Shown here piece after piece: positions 1 through 9,778 of a DNA stretch of 64,000 bases. The stretch covers positions 40,052 through 104,051 of the forward strand of contig NMRB01000875.1 in the NCBI GenBank assembly GCA_002633025.1. Direction: 5' to 3'. Position numbers and translations under genes: made by a program. Numbering within the stretch: the first letter of the stretch is position 1; every line of letters starts with the position of its first letter. This DNA is from Notospermus geniculatus (taxonomy: Eukaryota > Nemertea > Pilidiophora > Heteronemertea > Lineidae). The notes beneath the pieces are model-generated. The model made no database searches. It was not told where the DNA came from and saw only the letters and a program-made list of their open reading frames with translations.

Positions 1-1078
1 TGCTTTCCGACTTTCGCCTCCAGCCTCGAAACAGTCGGAATACCTCGCGCCGAAATTGAGTCCCACTTACACAGTAGAGGAGGAAGTTGACGGTGTTGTT
101 TAGGTAAGCAAGAAGATTTGTTACGGCAGAGCTCAACGCAAATAGTTTCCAAGATGTGGATTTGGAGAGCGGAAAATATATGAAAAGGACAGAACTTGGT
201 GATGTTAGTAAAATAAAGACAACACTGACAGTGGTCAACATGGACGTCATACTGGTCATCTGAGATGACCGACCGTCTGACCGCCCTCCAGGATTCTGGA
301 GTTTTTTACGTTTCACCTGTCCCCTCACGACCTTGTATAGGATGCAGCAATTACAGAAAGAAATAACAGAGAATGGCAAAAGCGAATAGACCAACAGGTC
401 AATCCAAACCCAGACCTTCTCAAAGAAGTACACATATTCGGCCTTGTATATGCACTCATTAACATGTTGATGAAATCCAATAGGCGATCCACGTTCTAGG
501 TGAAGGATAAAAATCATTGGCGAATTTAAGGCGAACAGGAATACAAAAAGAATTGCCAGACCAATGAAAGTCCATCTCTTTGTACATATAGCTCTAGCCT
601 TTAGAGGAAAAGATACAGATATCAACCTTTCTATTGTTAAATACGTGACATTCAAACTGGCGAATTGTAGAAAGAAATACGTGAAAAAGTGGTGGACTTT
701 GCAGGAAATATGCGACAGAAGTCTAAGGTTGACCGCAAACAAATACAAGACCCATCCTTGAAGGAGTCCTGTCCAAAGTACAGCGGTATCGACTAAAGCA
801 AGTGAAATAAGTAAAATCCTCGTGGATGCTTTCCCAAACTTTCGGATCACCAAGACGAGGATTGTTAAAATATTAAACAATGTCCCAAATATTAATAGAA
901 ACGGAGGTACCCATTTCCACAGGAGCACCCGAAGTCGCCACTCCCAGGAGAGGGTGATATCTTCGTCCAGAGTTATGGTAGAAACTCGAGTCACCATTCG
1001 ACTTGGCTCAACTCCTGTCTTCGTTAGCTGCACAGTCCCATTATTGCTATTGCTTGGCGTCAATTCGTAAATACCCAT
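1..1078 (-). CDS. Class A (rhodopsin-like) GPCR, copy 1, 3' end cut by the window edge
   Basis: Reading the minus strand from the ATG at 1078 gives an open frame with no stop down to base 1, collinear with the receptor copies at 6,607-7,635 and 16,249-17,427. An in-frame stop lies upstream of this ATG. Visible landmarks are an NGT sequon in the N-tail, TM1 (GTLFNILTILVLVIRKFG), TM2 with LALVD, a conserved Cys before TM3, ERL in place of DRY, FALNSP in TM4, LLPFSVISFCNCC in TM5, FILLTSPSS in TM6 and NTVNFLLYCVSG in place of NPxxY in TM7. The frame is still open in the cytoplasmic tail at the edge. A plasma-membrane receptor, probably for a peptide; the ligand cannot be read from sequence. GPR139/FMRFamide-receptor-like is only an impression. 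Confidence 0.82.
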   Translation of the reverse strand, partial: MGIYELTPSNSNNGTVQLTKTGVEPSRMVTRVSTITLDEDITLSWEWRLRVLLWKWVPPFLLIFGTLFNILTILVLVIRKFGKASTRILLISLALVDTAVLWTGLLQGWVLYLFAVNLRLLSHISCKVHHFFTYFFLQFASLNVTYLTIERLISVSFPLKARAICTKRWTFIGLAILFVFLFALNSPMIFILHLERGSPIGFHQHVNECIYKAEYVYFFEKVWVWIDLLVYSLLPFSVISFCNCCILYKVVRGQVKRKKLQNPGGRSDGRSSQMTSMTSMLTTVSVVFILLTSPSSVLFIYFPLSKSTSWKLFALSSAVTNLLAYLNNTVNFLLYCVSGTQFRREVFRLFRGWRRKSES

Positions 1079-1900
1079 TTTCGTGACTATTGGATTTAAT
1101 GATACATCTTAAGGCAATTCCTAGAGACCCTCGTCCTTTTTGTCAACCCCACCACTTGGAAACCGAATTCGTCATCTAACAGAAGGTTCAGAGGCCAAAC
1201 TCGGAGGAACTTCGGCGAAAAAGGTAACATCGTCGCAGGCCTATTCCTCGGGCAAGTGAATTCGTTGCACTATTAGGAGCCAAGCTCACACAAGACGGCG
1301 TCGACAGGAAGCCACCAAAGTCATTGCAGCTGTATGACCGAGGAGGATTCAAGGTGTAAACTTCACCAACCAGCTGCTTCACGAATTCTGATTCCCAAAG
1401 CTGATCTAAAATTGAACCGAACCGTAGACCATGGTTGACCAGACGTGCAGACACGAGGAGGAACGACGATAACAATTCCATCGCTCGTTTCCGTCCTTGT
1501 TTACGACATGTCGTAAAATGAAAGAAACCCGATGACGATATGAAGGGAGTTGTCTAAACGTTTGAATAATTCTTGATACTGCAAATAATTTGCCTCATCT
1601 CTCCGGAATTGGGTTGGAATATATCCCCTGGCAAAGTTGCACTCATCTCTACATATGTAATTTTTCGCATTACTGCCGTAGGCCTTGTTGAGACTTGCTT
1701 CACAATTGCTTCATATATTTTTAAAAGTTTTCAAATGGCGGTTTATCCATTTATATTTGAGGAAGTCCCAATTGATATTCGCGTCTTGTTCCGTCATTTT
1801 TAGAGCTGAAAGTTATCTCATGATGCCCACTTTCATCTTTTCCATTGTAAATAGCTCTGATATTTGGATAGCAAATAAAACATTAATTTGTGGTTCAGAC
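1079..1900. repeat. Duplicated 5' flank of the GPCR unit (copy 1)
   Basis: This non-coding stretch is recognisably homologous to 9,520-9,778 plus 10,579-10,960 and to 24,780-25,330. Shared words include ctcgtccttcttgtcaacc, gtaacatcgtcg, gaccgtagaccaacg-like text and attcgcctcatcgctccgg. It shows that the receptor genes were duplicated as units that include upstream DNA. Short ORFs here are not conserved between copies, so I do not call a gene. Confidence 0.6.
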
Positions 1901-1959
1901 TGGTAAAAATGTCCTATATTCTGCTTCGACACCAAGACAAGAATAGATATAATACGGAG

Positions 1960-2045
1960 GGTCGTCTCCGAATTTCACAAATTTCCGACCCCAATCGGGG
2001 TCTTCCTCAGGCACTTTCTGGTCAAGCTACCAGAAGTGAAGTGAG
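1960..2045 (-). repeat. Retroelement-like tail with hammerhead-like hairpin
   Basis: On minus, CCTGAGGA is followed by a perfect 6-bp stem (GACCCC/GGGGTC around GATT) and GGAAA. The same block recurs on plus at 18,161-18,200 and 23,928-23,970 and in altered form at 3,849-4,055. It resembles the CUGANGA-stem II-GAAA core of hammerhead motifs in Penelope-like elements, but one extra A sits before the stem. I treat it as a dispersed repeat terminus only. Confidence 0.4.
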
Positions 2046-2060
2046 ACTAGAAGACTAGAA

Positions 2061-2535
2061 TAGACTAGTGTTAGGGCCTATAGATAGCTTTTTACCATAT
2101 TTTGTTTCTGTAAATGATAAATCTTTTATGTTATACTGTATATTTTGTAGGAAGTCAGCCAACTTAAAGGAGCTGGACGTCCAAGTTGTAAACACTCACC
2201 CCGGGACACTCACTCAATGGTTCTCTATTCACGCGACGCCTGCGGTGCTGCCACCTATTGTCGGTGATATGTACTGACGTGAATATCGTGAGTGAGTTGC
2301 ATTGGACCGGGAACCAGTCTAACGATCACGGGGCGCTACTGGTGCTGCCACCTGCACGAAGGAATAAAACTAGTTTGCCGACCATGTTTGTAAACAAACC
2401 AGCTTGTTTACAACTTCGGCGTCTAACTCCTTTAATGTACAACTGTAAGGCTGCGGTTTTGGTTTAAAGGTCCAATCTTTTATGTACAGTGCTTAGAATT
2501 TTATTAATGTAGCACTTAAATTAAATAAATTATTA

Positions 2536-2575
<40 letters not shown>

Positions 2576-3264
2576 TAAAGGTCTCGTTGAGATCTGTTAA
2601 GAAGTTTGTAAGTTGAAGGTTGTTGGTTTGTCCGTCCATTTACATGTATATAAGAGCAGGCTTTCTGCCGGCCCTATAATTCCTGTAAATCCCTATATTT
2701 TTTTGTTCTCCCTATAAATTCCAATTTTTTTGCAAAATTTGCCCTATAAGCCCTATTTTTTGGTTTCCCTTGGCCCTGTTATTTCCTATGTTGTCTTTAC
2801 CGCTATTTCCACGCGAGCTCTCGAGTCCACGAATGCTGTGATTACTGTCGTTGGCATAGGCCTACAAGCTTTACCGTATGCCAGCTACAGGGACCAGCAT
2901 ATTGTGAGTATAGGTTTTGGACCTAAAGTCGGACCTACAGTCATGAGTTCTGTAGACTATTAGGCCGTATAGCCCAGGCGCTGATCCAGAGGTGGAGGGG
3001 TCGTAACCCCCCCCCCCCCCCCTCTCAACCACCATTTTTTTTTCAATAATTTGCAACAATAAGCAAAAAATTCAGCAGAAAGAAAGGTTAATGTGTTTTG
3101 ATACCGAGTTGCCAGGACATCGCGTCTATGGCCATCTAGATTTCAAAATCTTCTAGGAGGCGGCCCCCAGCCCCCCCCCCCGTTCCGCCCGCCTGCAACG
3201 ACCACCTCGGCGACCTTGACCGCCTCTGCCAAAAATCCACGATCAACACCTGTAGCCTAGGCCT
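2061..3264. other. Non-coding, no gene recognised
   Basis: There are no supported exons. It holds an (ATT)n microsatellite at about 2,530-2,575, a poly-C run at 3,006-3,022 and another at about 3,171-3,182. Small ORFs lack domains and homologous copies. Confidence 0.6.
2530..2575. repeat. (ATT)n microsatellite
   Basis: Uninterrupted ATT/TTA triplets seen directly. Confidence 0.9.
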
Positions 3265-3721
3265 GGGGCCTGCTTCATAAAGTAACTTTTAAGTTAATGG
3301 TACCTTTAACCAAATTGAAAACGCATTGAAGTTAAAGGGATACTCCACTCATTGTAAGCTTTTGAATTTTTATCAATCCATAGAGACAATGCCATGAATT
3401 GTGATGTCACTAGTGTCAATAGGCTGATGACATTTGTAGTGAATGAGCTAATACTGTGACTGCCTAGGCCTATTGGTTGTTCCTTCATAAATATGCATTG
3501 AGCACACATGACATCATGTGTGCTGTGATATGGTCCCCTTGGGATTCAATTAAAATACTTAAAATGATGAGTTTGCTGATTTTTAAAAAATCTGACGTGT
3601 TGCAGATATCAATGAATTTGAATGTATTAATGATATTTCAAAAATTCAAAAGTTTACACAATGAGTGGAGTATCCCTTTAAAAGTACCATTACCGTAAAG
3701 TCACGTCATGAAAGAGGCCCC
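3265..3721. mobile_element. Foldback MITE (GGGGCCTG...CATGAAAGAGGCCCC) carrying a nested MITE
   Basis: The outer arms GGGGCCTGCTTCATAAAGTA and its near reverse complement at 3,686-3,721 enclose a second inverted-repeat element. The outer arms belong to a GGGGCCTG(A/C)TTCA-ended family seen at 32,899-33,024, 53,235-53,373, 49,573-49,620 and 62,783-62,935. No coding capacity. Confidence 0.6.
3333..3680. mobile_element. Nested MITE with TAAAGGGATACTCCACTCAT termini
   Basis: The terminal inverted repeat AAAGGGATACTCCACTCATT appears at 3,334 and, reversed, ends at 3,679. The arms continue imperfectly (TTTTGAATTTTTAT versus AAAATTCAAAAG). It lies inside the arms of the outer element, so it inserted later. 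Confidence 0.65.
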
Positions 3722-3848
3722 TGTTTGTTACAAGATTTACTGTGCCAATCATGTCAAATATAGGGACGAAAGACCTGTATATATTTGTCCCACAAAACGT
3801 CCCTATAAATCCCTATTTTTTTGATGGAAAGCCCTATATTTGGCCTTA

Positions 3849-4055
3849 TGATAATAAGCAAGAAGTCAATCTCCAGAATTCACGAATTTTCGACCCCAAC
3901 CGGGGTCTTTTTCAAGTGGAACTTTACAATCTGAAACTCTAGAAAAGAGTTTTCTTGCGCAGAGTCTTTTCTAGAGTTTCAGTTCCACTTGAAAAAGACC
4001 CCGGTTGGGGTCGAAAATTCGTGAATTCTGGAGATTGACTTCTTGCTTATTATCA
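3849..4055. repeat. Near-perfect 207-bp palindrome of the retroelement-tail repeat
   Basis: The left arm starts TGATAATAAGCAAGAAGTCA and the right arm is its reverse complement. Each arm contains GACCCCAACCGGGGTC or its complement. The centre is about 20 bp near aagagttttcttgcgcagag. It looks like two head-to-head copies of the tail seen at 1,960-2,045 and 18,160. Confidence 0.8.
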
Positions 4056-4139
4056 TTTTGTGTGTCAATTTTGTGCTATTCTGTATCTTGGATATTTCCC
4101 CTTATGATATCCTTGCATCGCAGCAGAAAGCCTGTATAT

Positions 4140-5800
4140 GTTAAATTATAGTGTGATTAGCAGACATTTTGGTCACAGACGAGTGAATTGACGACTTGTG
4201 TTGATCAATGTTCAAGTCGGGGGATCCGTAAATCCTGTACGCTGAGAGTGCGCTTGGCTGAGTTCGTGGGCGACGGCTTTGGACGATGACCACACTATGT
4301 TAATAGCCGTGGTTACACTACATAAAATACCCGTGTTTTTCCAGACCCGTGTCAAACCCGTGTGTGCGAAAAGCCCGGCGAGAGGTCACACCACTACATT
4401 GTGGTTAAGTCGCCCGGCGACAGTTGCGCTGCATGCACTGACTCTTCAGTCATTTCTCTATAATGGCCCACATTGTTGGAGGCGCGAAAACGACGTCACT
4501 TAAGGGGGCGGTAGTGGAAACATACAGCGCCGTTTTAGTGCGGCGGTCGAAGGTTGAACCGTCTTATTTATGAATAACCATGTATTGTTAATAAAATTAG
4601 GCGTCAAGGACAAGCTGATCATGGTTCGTTGCCAAAACCTACACTCTTTCAAAAATATTGTCCAGCACAATGCTTTTGTACACCCGGTGCGTCCGTGCGC
4701 ATAGGCCTATTTTAATGACAATGAGGAGGTTACTTTAATAGCCCGCGTATTTCGAAAAGCGTAGGCGTGTTTAGGCCAAAATATGAAAATTTTGGGAAGA
4801 CTTTTCTCGTCCATCAGGCATCGCACTTCAGTGGTTTCTTTTCATTTGGCAGCAGTATATTTGTGCGCAGGGCGCGACGTTGAGATTTTTTCACTATTCA
4901 ACAGGATTCGGGAGATATTCTAAAAGTTCATTTTTGAGCGATTTTTGGCACAAATTACATAATTATCATTACAAAGAATTAGAATTTGCAAATTATCTCA
5001 ACGTCGGCACCTGCACATATGTATTCCCCAACATTTTGTGGTAAAACGCCAGGTCCCAGTCGCCTTGTTGCCGAGAAATCTATGACGAAAAAGTCAAATG
5101 GGGGTCTGATTGTTTGCTTAATTAGCTGATTAATGAAAGATGAAAGCACATCGTTTACAATTCAGATGTGTAGAACAACAGTTAGCAATTTCATAGAAAT
5201 ACATGAAATCGATGCTACCTTTTTGCTTGAAGAAAATATGAACTGTTTTCAGTCGCCATTTGCAGTGCGCTTCCTTATGGCTACCGCCCCCTTAATGGCT
5301 GCGCCATCTGTAGCCGTGCTAAAGAACTAATGAGACACGGGGATTTCGAAAAGCACGACGAGATTGCCGTGTTCCAGAAACCCGTGTTTTTCAGACACGG
5401 GTTTCTTGAAGCCCGGCAGTTCGTAGGTGTGACCGCAAAAAACCCGGGGATTTTATGTAGTGTAACCACGGCTATTGTCAAACTGGCGTGATGAGCAGAG
5501 GGAAGCACACGAGATGCCGAATCAAACGTTTCGCTAATAAACGCCTGAATTGACGACTTGTGTGGTTCAATGTTCAAGTCGAAGAGTACATCCTGTTCGC
5601 TGAGAGTGCGCTTGGTTGAGTTCGCAGCGACGGCTCTGGACGATGACCACACTATGTTAATGTCAAACTGGCGTGATGAGCAGAGGGAAGCACACGAGAT
5701 GCCAGACCAAACGTTTCGCTAATAAACGCTTGAATTGACGACTTGTGTGGTTCAATGTTCAAGTCCAACCAAACCAGTGCCAATGTTTCAATATCTTCTG
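4140..5800. repeat. Dispersed repeat (gatgaccacac / gacgacttgtg) in tandem, interrupted by an element
   Basis: The block ggatgatgaccacac...gtcaaactggcgtgat...aattgacgacttgtg... occurs at 4,140-4,304, 5,474-5,660 and 5,661-5,800, and again at 11,384-11,520 and 12,816-13,060. A long inverted-repeat element interrupts the first copy; the copy at 5,641-5,675 preserves the uninterrupted site. No ORF is conserved between copies. Confidence 0.55.
4305..5473. mobile_element. Long inverted-repeat DNA element (AGCCGTGGTTACACTAC termini), about 1.17 kb
   Basis: It begins AGCCGTGGTTACACTACATA at 4,305 and ends with the reverse complement at 5,473; inner arms with ACCCGTGT and GACACGG motifs also pair. 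A shorter relative lies at 32,549-33,053. The pre-insertion sequence survives at 5,650-5,670 (ctatgttaatgtcaaac versus ctatgttaat[element]attgtcaaac), suggesting a 2-bp AT target duplication with one base of uncertainty. No transposase is visible. Confidence 0.75.
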
Positions 5801-5960
5801 GACAGAACACCTTCTGAGTACGATCAGGAAATTCGGTGTGTGCTTTGACCACTGCCAAGGCCTACTCTTGATGATGCACCAGTTTTAAGCTAGGCGCACA
5901 CTGACGGCAAATCTCAATGCGGCAGGGATGTTTTAAATATCGACTGACCCAGGCTGCGGC

Positions 5961-6073
5961 TGGTATTCATAAGCGTTAGCAATTGCTTTTACTTAATATT
6001 TGCACAGCGAGGTCCAATGTAAATGTACTACAAATCGTGAAGTAAAAGCATTTGCTAGCTTTTATGAATATCA
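5961..6073. mobile_element. Small foldback MITE
   Basis: TGGTATTCATAAGCGTTAGC at the left pairs imperfectly with the text ending at 6,073 (agctttttatgaatatcacc-like). It is absent from the matching 3' flank of GPCR copy 3 near 16,107, so it is an insertion. Confidence 0.5.
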
Positions 6074-6144
6074 CCCCATGTTGCAGGACTCGTCATTCAG
6101 CCAGGTCAGTCGACTTTAAAAACACCCCAACCGCATCGGGATTT

Positions 6145-6514
6145 ATATACTAGTACCTGATCCTACCAACCTGCGCGATGCAGTCGTGGCTTGTTTGGTA
6201 GGACCAGTATTGGCCGCCATTTTTGGAGGAATTCTGCCAGTGACGTCAGCAGGAAATTTTAGGTAAATTATGTAAATTTATTCAATTCTCAACACAGCTG
6301 ACGTACCGGAATGCAGATAGAAGGTGGCGTAGATTTGACCCAGGAAATCCACCAATCACGAAGGTGTTAAAAATAGAAATACATCAATATAATAATTCCT
6401 ATACTTATCACCTGCGCCAGCACCGGCCAATCAGATTCACGAACGCGATAGGCGCTACTGGTCCTAGCATATAGAAACTTCGATGTAAAATTGTTGGGAT
6501 CGGGTACCAGTCCA
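6145..6514. mobile_element. hAT-like non-autonomous element with 8-bp target-site duplication
   Basis: CGGGATTT occurs at 6,137-6,144 and again at 6,515-6,522. The paralogous flank of GPCR copy 3 (about 16,158-16,165) has one copy followed directly by gccgtccatg, the empty site. The imperfect terminal inverted repeats are ACTAGTACCTGATCC and, reversed on the right, ACTGGTACCCGATCC. An 8-bp duplication points to hAT (or P) transposition. No transposase is present. Confidence 0.8.
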
Positions 6515-6606
6515 CGGGATTTACCGTCCATGTGCGCCTCTTGCCTTACAGCTTTTGGTTTACTTCTCAATGGAAATCACAGGTTAAACGGACTTCTGAT
6601 TTTACC

Positions 6607-7635
6607 TCAGTCATGGAGTGTCGGCGTAAAGGTTTGTCTCGGATTGTAAACTGAACTGAGCCTTCCCGACTTTCGCCTCCAGCCTCGAAACAGTCGGAAT
6701 AGCTCGCGCCGAAATTGAGTCCCGCTTACGCAGTAGAGGAGGAAGTTGACGGTGTTGTTGAGGTAACCAAGAAGATTTGTTACAGAAGAGCTCAATACAA
6801 ATTGCTTCCAAGACTGAGGTGTGAATTTGGTGTGAGAAAAATAAATGTAAAGGACAGAACTTGGTGATGTTAGTAAAATGAAGACAACACTAACAGTGGT
6901 CAACATGTACGTCATACTGGTCATCTGAGATGACCGACCGTCTGATCGCCCTCCAGGATTCTGGAGTTTCGTACGTTTTACGTGTCCCCTCACGACCTTG
7001 TACAGGATGCAGCAATTACAGAAAGAAATAACAGAGAACGGCAAAAGTGAATAGAGCAGCAGGTCAATCCAAAGCCAGACCTTATCCCAGAAGTAATCAT
7101 ATTCTGTCTTCGTTGAGCACTTTCTCACATGATGAAATGTAGGTGATTCACTTACTAGGTGAAAGATAAAAATCACTGGCGAATTTAAGGCGAAGAGAAA
7201 TACAAAAAGAATTGCCAGACCAATGAAAGTCCATCTCTTTGTACATATAACTCTCGCCTTTAGAGGAAAAGATACAGATATCAACCTTTCTATTGTTAAA
7301 TACGCGACATTCAAACTGGCGAATTGCAGAAAGAAATACGTTAAAAAGCTGTGAACTTTGCAGGAAATACTCGACAGAAGTCTAAGGTCGATGTCAAACA
7401 AATACAAGACCCATCCGTGAAGGAGTCCCGTCCAAAGTACGGCGGTATCGACTAAAGCAAGTGTAATGAGTAAAATCCTCGTGGATGCTTTCCCAAACTT
7501 TCGTATCACCAAGACGAGGATTGTTAAAACATTAAACAATGTCCCAAATGTTAATAGAAACGGAGGAACCCATTTCCACATTTCCACATGTAGACCGAGA
7601 TATTCGACCGGAGGCGCGGTAGCAACTCGAGTCAT
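6607..7635 (-). CDS. Class A GPCR, copy 2 (N-terminus remade by a frameshift)
   Basis: A 342-aa single-exon receptor with all seven transmembrane segments: FNVLTI in TM1, LALVD in TM2, ERLISVSFP after TM3, FALNSP in TM4, LLPFSVISFCN in TM5, VFILLTSPSS in TM6 and NTVNFLLYCVSG in TM7, then an Arg-rich tail. Relative to copy 3, one G is missing near 7,633. The homologous N-tail (MSLYELTTSNTNNGSVQ, upstream to 7,719) is therefore in another frame and terminates there, and translation would have to start at the ATG at 7,635 (MTRVATAPP). This removes about 28 residues and the NGS sequon but no helix. It may be functional or an early pseudogene. The ligand is unknown. Confidence 0.85.
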   Translation of the reverse strand: MTRVATAPPVEYLGLHVEMWKWVPPFLLTFGTLFNVLTILVLVIRKFGKASTRILLITLALVDTAVLWTGLLHGWVLYLFDIDLRLLSSISCKVHSFLTYFFLQFASLNVAYLTIERLISVSFPLKARVICTKRWTFIGLAILFVFLFALNSPVIFIFHLVSESPTFHHVRKCSTKTEYDYFWDKVWLWIDLLLYSLLPFSVISFCNCCILYKVVRGHVKRTKLQNPGGRSDGRSSQMTSMTYMLTTVSVVFILLTSPSSVLYIYFSHTKFTPQSWKQFVLSSSVTNLLGYLNNTVNFLLYCVSGTQFRRELFRLFRGWRRKSGRLSSVYNPRQTFTPTLHD

Positions 7636-7891
7636 CTCGGCGTTGGCTCTCCTCCTGTTCTGGTTAGCTGCACACTCCCATTATTTGTATTGCTTGTCGT
7701 CAATTCGTAAAGGCTCATTAGTGAGGTTTCGCAAATCTGACGAAACGCGAAGTACGAAATACGGAATCGGACTTTATTTCCATGACGTAATATATTTGAG
7801 GAGATGGTTGGTACCACAAATATTGCCTGCTGCAAGAGCGTATTTCAGCGTATGACGTTAGACCGAAAGCGTTACGGTGTGTATTAAACAA

Positions 7892-8044
7892 TAGGGAGGT
7901 TTCGAAATCAAACGATAAACGTAAACTTTACGACAACGTTATTTTTCGTACTACACATTAACCAGATTTTATATTGCATTTTCGGTACAAAAACAACGTT
8001 GTCGTTAACGTTTACGTTTATCGTTTGATTTCGAAACCTCCCTA
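7892..8044. mobile_element. MITE with TAGGGAGGTTT termini, nested
   Basis: TAGGGAGGTTTCGAAATCAA at the left and its reverse complement at the right, with arms pairing through about 50 bp (AACGATAAACGTAAA). A full relative is at 56,585-56,735 and one-armed remnants at about 29,550-29,625 and 62,177-62,236. The TA at each end suggests a Tc1/mariner-type target. Confidence 0.8.
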
Positions 8045-8400
8045 TTGAAATTTATCTTTCGTTTCCACTTCGTAGATACGAAGTGGGAATTAAAAAATTC
8101 AAGATGCACCATAACACTCTCGGTCTTACATGATATGCTAAAAGATGTACCGGCAGCAGGGACATTTGTGGTACCGACCATCTCCAGAAATACATTACGT
8201 CATGGAAATGAAGTTGAATTTTGTATTTCCTACTTCGTGTTTTGTTAGATTTGCGAAACCTCACAAGCGAGGTTTCAAAAATCTGACGATAAGCGAAGTA
8301 CGAAATACAAAATTCAACTTCATTTCCGGGACCTAATGTATTTCAGGAGATGGTTGGTACCGCACAATGCCCCAGCTGCCAATGCGTCGTTTAGCATATC

Positions 8401-8795
8401 CAATCTCGTACCCAGAGATTAGTTACGCTCGGCCGAGGTTGATGGTCGCTACACTAATCTCTGGAGACGGCTGAGCCCTAGCGGCGGCTTCGGGAACCAA
8501 AATGCAAGGCAAATGCGTTACGCACGGCGCATCCCGCTTCACTCCAAGTTTATACAGTGCGCCAAGTACTGCTGTGGATTTTCCTCAATAAATACAACAG
8601 ATCCCTCGAAAAAACCTTTCTAAGGACATTTTTGTGTGTACATTTTATACTCAAGTCATCTGAAGTCATTTCGGTCTAAAATTGCACGATACCAAAAATC
8701 ACACCTAAGGCGTGAAATGGATAGCCGTCTCCAGAGATTAGTGGAGCGACCTACAACCTCGGCCCGAGCGTAACGAATCTCTGGGTACGAGATTG
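8401..8795. mobile_element. Mutator-like MITE with 9-bp target-site duplication, nested
   Basis: The ends CAATCTCGTACCCAGAGATT and its inverted copy (GGTACGAGATTG) bound 395 bp with arms of about 70 bp. The 9-bp direct repeat TAGCATATC flanks it at 8,392-8,400 and 8,796-8,804. Nine-base duplications and long inverted repeats are typical of the MULE/Mutator group. No ORF. Confidence 0.85.
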
Positions 8796-9778
8796 TAGCA
8801 TATCATGTAAGACAGGGAAAGTTATGGTGCATCTTGAATTTTTAAATTTCCACTTAGTATCTGCGAAGTGGAAACGAAAGATAAATTTCAAAGTTCAATA
8901 TACAGCCTAACTCTCGGTCTAATGTCAAACACTGAAAGATGCTCTTGCACCAGGCAATATTTCTGGTACCAACCATCTGCTGCGAAATACATTACGTCAT
9001 GGAAATGAAGTCCAATTTCGTATTTTGTACTTCATGTTTTGTCAAATCTGCCAAACCTCACTATTTTTGTGGCTATCTATTAAATACTCGTAGCGATTTC
9101 GCGTAATTTGCAAGAACTCCTCAGTAATATGCCCTGCGCAATAGTCGCTAACGTATTTTTAATGTAACATGGGGTGAACAGCCGAAAACCCACGAGGGTT
9201 ACACAGCTGACAACGATGATGATGAAACCTCAGTGCAGACCGAAGGGGGTTCGTCGATGCTGCGATCACGATGACGCCTGTCTCGAAGTGGGATATTCGT
9301 CGGATATTGGAGTTTTCCCCCTTTATTCACCCCAATGTGACGACCGATTCTTTCACAGTCGAAACATGCATGTCACAGCCGTTGCCTTGGAGCGTCACGG
9401 TAACGCAAAGGTCCATGCGTGACGAATACCTACGACGTCACGAATAACCACTACGTCATGACAAAGCGTGTACGAGCTGCTCGAAGTGCAGCACTGGTCT
9501 TGCTAGTTGGATATAATGATATCAAAATTCCCAGAGATCCTCGTCCTTCTTGTCAACCTTACTTGGAAACTGAATTCGTCCTCAACCGATTGGTTAAGAG
9601 GCCAAACTCTGAAGACTAGAAGCAACAGTTTGGATAGTGCTGAGGAATTTCGGCGGAAAATGTAACATCGTCAAAGGCCTATTCCTCATGCAAGTAGGCC
9701 TAAATTCCTTGCACTATTAGGAGCCAAGCTAACACAAGATGCCGTCGACAGGAAGCCACTATTGTCATTGCAGCTGTA

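Larger units (their letters stand above)
7718..9063. mobile_element. Tandem pair of TAGTGAGGTTTCGCAAATCT inverted-repeat elements with two nested insertions
   Basis: The left end is TAGTGAGGTTTCGCAAATCT at 7,718 and the right end its near complement at 9,063; an internal junction at about 8,246-8,290 joins two units. Arms carry GAAGTACGAAATACG, ATTACGTCATGGAAATGAAG and GGTTGGTACC. Related copies lie at 42,409-42,802 and 49,060-49,375. It sits immediately upstream of the copy-2 receptor start, absent in copies 1 and 3, so it may have displaced that gene's promoter (inference). Confidence 0.75.

Noticed and set aside
7632-7835. A 67-aa frame fusing repeat sequence to the receptor N-tail
   Set aside because: It is the old receptor N-terminus read through from the adjacent transposable element and ends at the frameshift.
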